From positions 1 through 32,362 of IMG/VR virus record IMGVR_UViG_3300042934_000518: 32,362 nt of DNA. The stretch is one strand, 5' to 3'. Source of the DNA: a virus. Shown here one piece after another: positions 27,100 through 32,362 of the stretch. The notes beneath the pieces were generated by a model. It saw only the letters and a list, made by a program, of their open reading frames with translations. It had not been told where the DNA came from and searched no databases. The position numbers and the translations under genes were made by a program. The number at the start of each line of letters is the position of its first letter. The stretch's first letter is position 1.

Positions 27100-29460
27100 A
27101 TCGAAATTTTTAAATTGTTTGGTAGTGTGTTCATTGACAATGACGAAGCAAATAAGTCACTAGCCAAGACAGAACAACATGCACAAGGTGTAGTTAGTAA
27201 ATTAGGCAGTATTGGGAAAGCGGGTAAATTTGGTGCAATTCTCGGAGCTTCTGCTGCAATTGGTGTTGCTGCTGTTCATGGTATTGAGAAGGCCATTACA
27301 TTTGCTGGTTCATCTACAATCGGTGCAAATGCGAGTATGGAGCAGTATCAGAACACATTGACAGTTGTCATGAAAAGCAGTAAGAAGGCTGCACAGGCAT
27401 TAGCTTGGGCTAAAGACTACGCCAATCGTACGCCTTGGGAAACAGATCAAATTGTTGATGCGACAGCAAAATTATCAGCTTATGGGATGAACGCACAGAA
27501 AATATTGCCTGGTATTAGTGATATGTCTTCAGCAATGGGTAAGAGCCTAGATCAGGGTGTTGAAGCCATTGCTGATGCACAAACTGGAGAATTAGAGCGA
27601 CTTAAAGAATTCGGTATCACAAAAAACATGATTGTTGATCAGGCTAAGAAGATGCGTTTAGGACTTGTCGTGAATAATAAAGGACAGATTACCGATCAGA
27701 AAGCATTTAATAAAGCATTATTTGGATTAATGAATGATCGTTATAAGGGTAGTACAGATATTCAGTCTCGATCATTTAATGGTATGTTATCGAATATTCG
27801 TGGATTCTTTGCTAATGCCCTTCAGACACTATCTAAGCCTCTGTTTACTAAACTGGAAGATGGTTTACGCTACATTATGCCTCTTTTTGATGGAATGACA
27901 GCCTTGATGAATGGGGATATGAATGGATTTAATGACTCTCTAACTAAGGTGTTCGGTAGCAGTGGCGCTAACATGATTATAGGATTCTTTAATCAATTCA
28001 AGCAAGCAGCATCTACTGTCTCTGGAGTATTAGGAACAGTTAAAACTGCTATATCTGGTGTATTCGCTATTTTTACAGGTAACTCCAGTAAAGGTGCATC
28101 CATTCTATCCAGTCTTGGCTTGTCTCCTGATCAAGTCAATCAAGTTATTAGCGTTGTCAATAATGTCAAGCAGACCTTAGGAACAGTCTTTAATGGAATA
28201 ATTGGTTATTATAATGTGCTAGGACAAGCTGTGAGAGCAAGTATTCAATTCATGCTTCAAGCTTGGAATATTATTATGCCGTATATTATGCCAATTCTAA
28301 ATAATGTCCTCAGTTTTGTTCAATCAATTGTGAGTCAGATACAAGTATTTTGGTCGCAAAATGGCGAGATGATTATGTCCGCAGTTCGCAATGTGATGAC
28401 AGTCATCTTAGCAATTCTCAAGGTAACTATGCCTATTATCTCATTCATTGTGCAGACAGTATTAGGAAGTATTATGGGCATTATTCAAGGCGGACTAAAC
28501 GTCATTATGGGCGTTATTAAGTTTTTCGCGGCATTATTTACAGGTAATTTTGGGGCTATGTGGAGTGCAGTTAAACAGATATTTGTTGGTGCTGTACAAC
28601 TCATATGGAATCTCATGAATCTGTCATTCCTTGGTGAAATCAAATCAATATTCCTTAATCTTGCCAAATCTGGACTCGGAGCAATGAAACAACTATTCAC
28701 TTGGGTAATTGGTGTATTTCGTGACATGCCAGGGTCTGCTAGTGGATTAATGGGTAGTATGGTAAGCAATGTGATTGGTTGGTTTACATCTTTGTTCACA
28801 AGAGCATCATCTATATTTACTATGCTACGTAACTTTGGCGCAAGCATTTGGAGCGCATTAAGGCAAACCATTGTGAACGCTGCTAGTGGCATCTGGCATT
28901 CGGTTGTAGGTCACTTCTCATCCATGGTCGGTGGTATATCGGATAGTTTTCATAGTATCTTATCTGTTGCATCTTCAGTATTTGGAAGAATTGTTGGTGT
29001 TATCACTAATCCAATTAATTCAGCGAGGAGTTTAGTAGGTAAAGCTGTTAATGGTATCAAAAACATATTCAGCAATATGAAAATACATATTCCGATGCCC
29101 CACTTTGATTTTAGTGTAGTCAAAAAGAAAATAGCAGGAATCAGCATACCTTTTCCTACTGTTGATGTTAACTGGTTTAAGAACGGTGGTCTATTCCCTG
29201 CTAACAGTCCGCAATTAGTCGGTATGGGAGATGCTAATGTTCCTGAAGCTGCTTTGCCGCTTAATAATAATGTTATGGGTAGAATAGCGGGAATGATTTC
29301 TGACCGCATGCCTCAAAGACAAGATAATCCTGCTCCTGTAAATATCAATATTACTGGTGATATGCATTTCGAATATGAAACAGACGAACAGGAATTTTCT
29401 GAAAGGTTGGCTGATAATATCCGCAAAAAAGATTTTAAAAAGGGGATTAGACCGGCATGA
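27100..29460 (+). CDS. Tape measure protein, probably with an ATC start
   Basis: 786 residues if begun at ATC 27100, which has AGGAGG ten bases upstream and gives the N-terminus (M)EIFKLFGSVFIDN that I expect for this family. The TTG at 27115 is 25 bases from the ribosome site. The rest has the tape-measure TMP repeat start (SLAKTEQHAQGVVSKL, MEQYQNTLTVVMKSS), a long stretch of hydrophobic helices (about 290-560) that could insert into the host membrane at DNA entry, and a C-terminal domain with a conserved GGLFPANSPQLVGMG. It sets tail length, about 118 nm at 0.15 nm per residue by the usual relation. Confidence 0.93.
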   Translation: MEIFKLFGSVFIDNDEANKSLAKTEQHAQGVVSKLGSIGKAGKFGAILGASAAIGVAAVHGIEKAITFAGSSTIGANASMEQYQNTLTVVMKSSKKAAQALAWAKDYANRTPWETDQIVDATAKLSAYGMNAQKILPGISDMSSAMGKSLDQGVEAIADAQTGELERLKEFGITKNMIVDQAKKMRLGLVVNNKGQITDQKAFNKALFGLMNDRYKGSTDIQSRSFNGMLSNIRGFFANALQTLSKPLFTKLEDGLRYIMPLFDGMTALMNGDMNGFNDSLTKVFGSSGANMIIGFFNQFKQAASTVSGVLGTVKTAISGVFAIFTGNSSKGASILSSLGLSPDQVNQVISVVNNVKQTLGTVFNGIIGYYNVLGQAVRASIQFMLQAWNIIMPYIMPILNNVLSFVQSIVSQIQVFWSQNGEMIMSAVRNVMTVILAILKVTMPIISFIVQTVLGSIMGIIQGGLNVIMGVIKFFAALFTGNFGAMWSAVKQIFVGAVQLIWNLMNLSFLGEIKSIFLNLAKSGLGAMKQLFTWVIGVFRDMPGSASGLMGSMVSNVIGWFTSLFTRASSIFTMLRNFGASIWSALRQTIVNAASGIWHSVVGHFSSMVGGISDSFHSILSVASSVFGRIVGVITNPINSARSLVGKAVNGIKNIFSNMKIHIPMPHFDFSVVKKKIAGISIPFPTVDVNWFKNGGLFPANSPQLVGMGDANVPEAALPLNNNVMGRIAGMISDRMPQRQDNPAPVNINITGDMHFEYETDEQEFSERLADNIRKKDFKKGIRPA

Positions 29461-30305
29461 TACCCATCCCAGAATATCTAGCAAGTAATTTTAAACTGAT
29501 TCGATCTGATGGAACTATTTATGATATGCGGGAAAAAGGAATATTGGTAAATAGTTTCCTGATTGACTCACTTACTCCCATTCATTCTCGTGAGACAATT
29601 GATGGACGTGATGGATTTGTAGACATGGGGACTAATTATGATGGACGGACAATGCACACAACATGTGAATTTATTGCTAAAGATGTTCCCGACTTTGCAT
29701 TGTTCCGTGATGAATTATTCCGTATATTAGATTCACGTGAAGCTTTTTACTTAATTGTAGACAGTGAGCCAGGAAAACGTTGGCATGTAAAGTGTGATAG
29801 CAAATTTTCCATTGCTCAATCTTATAAGGATGGTGTATTCTCAATCGACTTCATAAGCGATAGTCCATATGCTGAATCTGTAGGAAGGACTGATATTGAT
29901 CCGATTACCATGGACTCAGATAAATGGCAGTCTGTTGGTGCAGGAATCGCTATGGATGATGATTTAATCTATACATACTCTACTAATAGTTTCAGAATTT
30001 ATAATGGTGGAGACAGCACGGTTAATCCAAGATTCAATGAGTTAATCATTAAGTATGTCGGCGCATCCGATGGGTTAACCATTGAGAATACAACAACAGG
30101 TGATGAATTCAACTATAATGAGTCAACATCAGCTTCAGACGTACTTGAGATTAATGGTGCTCGTGTGTTACTTAATGGAGTGTCATCATTCAGTAAATCT
30201 AACAGACAGTTAATTACATTGGCTCCTGGATGGAATGATATTCAATTATCTGGTACTAGCGGTGAATTTCAATGTACATTTGGCTTTAGGTGGCTCCATA
30301 TATAA
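29457..30305 (+). CDS. Distal tail protein (Dit-like, Sipho_tail)
   Basis: 282 residues; the ATG overlaps the tape-measure stop (ATGA). The N-terminal belt domain shows RETIDGRDGFVDMGTNYDG and DFALFRDELFRIL as in Dit proteins, and the C-terminal half is beta-rich (GGDSTVNPRFNELIIKYVG; galectin/jelly-roll-like). Dit forms the hub that links the tube to the tail-associated protein and any receptor-binding proteins. Confidence 0.92.
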   Translation: MIPIPEYLASNFKLIRSDGTIYDMREKGILVNSFLIDSLTPIHSRETIDGRDGFVDMGTNYDGRTMHTTCEFIAKDVPDFALFRDELFRILDSREAFYLIVDSEPGKRWHVKCDSKFSIAQSYKDGVFSIDFISDSPYAESVGRTDIDPITMDSDKWQSVGAGIAMDDDLIYTYSTNSFRIYNGGDSTVNPRFNELIIKYVGASDGLTIENTTTGDEFNYNESTSASDVLEINGARVLLNGVSSFSKSNRQLITLAPGWNDIQLSGTSGEFQCTFGFRWLHI

Positions 30306-30319
30306 GGTGGTGATTAATA

Positions 30320-31963
30320 TTGGACGCATATGTGCGTTCTTTTTTTAATGGTCAAGAAGAGATGATTATTGACGCAGATATAACTAGAAAGAATACGACT
30401 AATGGTGAGAAAACTCTTGATATAACAGCGAGACTAACAGATAGAAATCAAGATTCCTATAAATTGATGATTAATGAAAATTTTATCGTTTATGGTGATG
30501 ATGAATATGTGATTAAAAAGGTTACGGAAAAAACAAAGGGTAAACGGACAATTAAGACGCTCTCGTGTGAGCATAGATTCTATGAGGATTTAATCAGCAA
30601 CTACATATACGATACTCAGACTAAAACTATGAGAATAGATGAAATGCTAGACATGATACTAGCAGGTACTGGTTATACCTATACACTAGATGACACTGGA
30701 CTCCCATTATCAGTACAAGTAGAGAATTTCGGTGATGGAAACTCATTAGCTTTATTTCAGAGTATATTACAGAAATTCGGCTGTGAGTTTGAAATTAGTG
30801 GGACTAACTTTATCATCGCTAAAGAAATATCAAGACATACTGATAATCAATTCAGGTATCTCATGAACATCAAAGAACCTAGTAAGGATATTGACACGAG
30901 TTCGTTATGTACATATATTAGGGGATTTGGTAAGCAAAATGAAGATGGGAGTTATATAGTCACCGCAGAATACACGAGTCCATTAGCTGAATTATATGGA
31001 ATCAAACATGCCTCTCCGGTGCGTGATGAACGATTTACCGATTATAACAGTTTATTAACTGAGATTAAGAGTAAACTTAATGACTCTATACCAATCACAA
31101 TAACTATGACGTACATACAACTAAAGGAATTAGGGATACAGGACATCCGAAAAGGGGATTATGTCTGGTGTATTATTGAGCCATTCAATATTAATGCGGA
31201 AATTCGTGTGGTTGATGTTGAGGACTATAATAACACCAATAAATCACCAGTCTTTACATTAGGAATATTGAAACAAAAATCGGAGGATATCATATCTGGT
31301 TTATCAGCTACTCAATCCACAGTTAATGCCATCGTTGATCCACTGACAAATACAGTTAAATCAAGTTCACTTAGCTCTGATGTAGCTAATGCTGTCAATA
31401 AAATTAATGATTTAACAACAGCGAATGGTAATCTTGATCTCACTAAATCAGAAGGTAGATTACCAGACTCTCAAACAAGTGTTGGTGCTAATACTGTATT
31501 TTCTCCAGGCTATGATCCTACTAAACTTAACATCCCATCATATTCACTAGCAACAGAATCTACAGATGGACTCATGTCACACCAGGATAAGCAAAAATTG
31601 AATGCAATTATTGTAGATGAAAATGGTGAAGTTGTTGCTAGTGTGCCGCTTGCTACTGATAGTCAAGATGGTCTATTTGCAAAAGGTGACTTCACTATTT
31701 TTCATAATTATTTTGATACTCAAGGAGAATTTAAGATTTATCTATTACCAGTAGCTAACAATGGAGAAAAAGGTCTTATGAGTAATGAAGATTACGTTAA
31801 ATTAACAACGATTGAATCTAATGCACAAGTCAATACAGTGGATAGCGTTAATGGTCGTACTGGAGCAGTTGAGTTACAGGCGGTAGACATTTATGCAGAT
31901 AGCGGAAATACGATTCAATATGAGATTGATCAAATTAAACAGCAATTAGGAGGCGGTGCTTAA
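30320..31963 (+). CDS. Tail-associated protein (Tal-like, prophage tail family)
   Basis: 547 residues from TTG 30320 after AAGGTGGTGA. The N-terminal 330 residues have the gp27/Tal-type tail-tip layout (YKLMINENFIVYGDDEYVIK, LSCEHRFYEDL, FQSILQKFGCEFEISG). The C-terminal part is low-complexity with repeated AT-S-DGLMS-type segments (STDGLMSHQDKQKLNAI, GEKGLMSNEDYVKLTTI) that look like fibre-type collar repeats. It forms the tip and may help degrade the wall or bind the receptor. No peptidase motif is visible. Confidence 0.88.
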   Translation: MDAYVRSFFNGQEEMIIDADITRKNTTNGEKTLDITARLTDRNQDSYKLMINENFIVYGDDEYVIKKVTEKTKGKRTIKTLSCEHRFYEDLISNYIYDTQTKTMRIDEMLDMILAGTGYTYTLDDTGLPLSVQVENFGDGNSLALFQSILQKFGCEFEISGTNFIIAKEISRHTDNQFRYLMNIKEPSKDIDTSSLCTYIRGFGKQNEDGSYIVTAEYTSPLAELYGIKHASPVRDERFTDYNSLLTEIKSKLNDSIPITITMTYIQLKELGIQDIRKGDYVWCIIEPFNINAEIRVVDVEDYNNTNKSPVFTLGILKQKSEDIISGLSATQSTVNAIVDPLTNTVKSSSLSSDVANAVNKINDLTTANGNLDLTKSEGRLPDSQTSVGANTVFSPGYDPTKLNIPSYSLATESTDGLMSHQDKQKLNAIIVDENGEVVASVPLATDSQDGLFAKGDFTIFHNYFDTQGEFKIYLLPVANNGEKGLMSNEDYVKLTTIESNAQVNTVDSVNGRTGAVELQAVDIYADSGNTIQYEIDQIKQQLGGGA

Positions 31964-31964
31964 T

Positions 31965-32362
31965 ATGGCAAATTATCCATATGAAGATATAGGTGTAGAC
32001 ACTATGCGAGATTTTCGCGATAAACTTAATGAAAATTTTGATGACATAGAAACGGATATGAAAGATAAGCAAGGACAAATTGATCAACTCGTAGTTAATG
32101 GAGACAGTAGTCCTGAAGCGGCACAGGCAAGGGTAGATGGAGATGGAAATACATATACGACACTCAAGGAAAGATTAGACACTAAGGATTTAGAAATCAA
32201 CGATAAAGTAGATGCAAATCAAGCATCCACTGCTGCGCAGTTGGCGGATACTCAGAATTCTATTGGTGTATCTATTAGTCAATTTCCCCGTCTTGAAGTT
32301 GAAACTGATGATACCGGACGACTTGCCCGTGCTGCACAATTTGTGGAACAAGCTGGGGGAGG
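31965..32362 (+). CDS. Tail fibre or spike, N-terminus (partial)
   Basis: 132 residues then the window ends. An AGGAGGCGG lies upstream and the start overlaps the region just after the Tal stop. The first 65 residues form a hydrophilic coiled-coil (NFDDIETDMKDKQGQIDQL, EAAQARVDGDGN). From about 115 on, FPRLEVETDDTGRLARAAQF looks like the start of a pectate-lyase-type beta-helix (as in the GDGVTDDTAAIQ motif of phage spikes). Likely a receptor-binding or polysaccharide-degrading protein; the catalytic part is outside the window. Confidence 0.8.
   Translation, partial: MANYPYEDIGVDTMRDFRDKLNENFDDIETDMKDKQGQIDQLVVNGDSSPEAAQARVDGDGNTYTTLKERLDTKDLEINDKVDANQASTAAQLADTQNSIGVSISQFPRLEVETDDTGRLARAAQFVEQAGG

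Noticed and set aside
1-32362. CRISPR arrays, transposons and insertion sequences
   Set aside because: No evenly spaced repeats, transposase motifs or terminal inverted repeats with target duplications were seen.

Overview
This window is most of the genome of a temperate siphovirus (long non-contractile tail, HK97-type head) of a low-GC Gram-positive host. The AT-rich sequence, the strong AAGGAGG-type ribosome sites, the frequent TTG starts and the GH25/LysM endolysin point to Bacillota, probably Bacilli. I cannot name the genus. Both ends lie in tail-fibre-like coding sequence. Lysis genes run directly into the integration module, which is the order expected of packaged or circular phage DNA and not of an integrated prophage split at attP.

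Layout. 1-1.7 kb: C-terminus of a tail protein, holin, endolysin, terminators. 1.8-3.7 kb: a minus-strand cluster of small DNA-binding proteins (excisionase-like) and a gene-poor stretch with repeats suited to attP. 3.7-6.9 kb: tyrosine integrase behind a hairpin that hides its ribosome site, a TM2-domain membrane protein, a winged-helix replication-initiator-like gene behind a plasmid-like control leader, and a second minus-strand excisionase-like cassette. 7.2-9.3 kb: a consensus promoter overlapped by a 27-bp palindrome, a HTH/coiled-coil regulator and a translationally coupled run of very small, mostly acidic unknown proteins. 9.3-14.6 kb: a structured promoter/leader region, then a superfamily-2 helicase-like protein and an 868-residue single-chain RNA polymerase of the YonO/eukaryotic-RdRP type. 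14.7-18 kb: small unknown genes, a lone minus-strand gene, a three-way-junction RNA candidate, and a BRO-N-like/RusA-like fusion. 18.1-32.4 kb: HNH-kinase fusion, probable cos region, terminases, portal, ClpP-like protease, capsid, connectors, tail tube, a frameshifted tail chaperone, tape measure, distal tail, tail-associated protein and the start of a tail fibre or spike.

The main discovery candidate is the 11929-14535 protein. It has the two-barrel signature of DNA-dependent and RNA-dependent RNA polymerases on one chain, including DWDGD, an RSPHL motif before it, a DGFGIVTP...CKG block in the first barrel and a C-terminal zinc ribbon. It lies downstream of a helicase gene, in a phage with no recognisable primase or DNA polymerase in this window. 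It may transcribe phage genes, as YonO does in SPbeta, or prime replication. Also notable are a duplicated leader element (7740 and 9564), a cloverleaf-like RNA element at 16163-16249, the integrase RBS hairpin, and two domain fusions (BRO-N/RusA and HNH/P-loop kinase).
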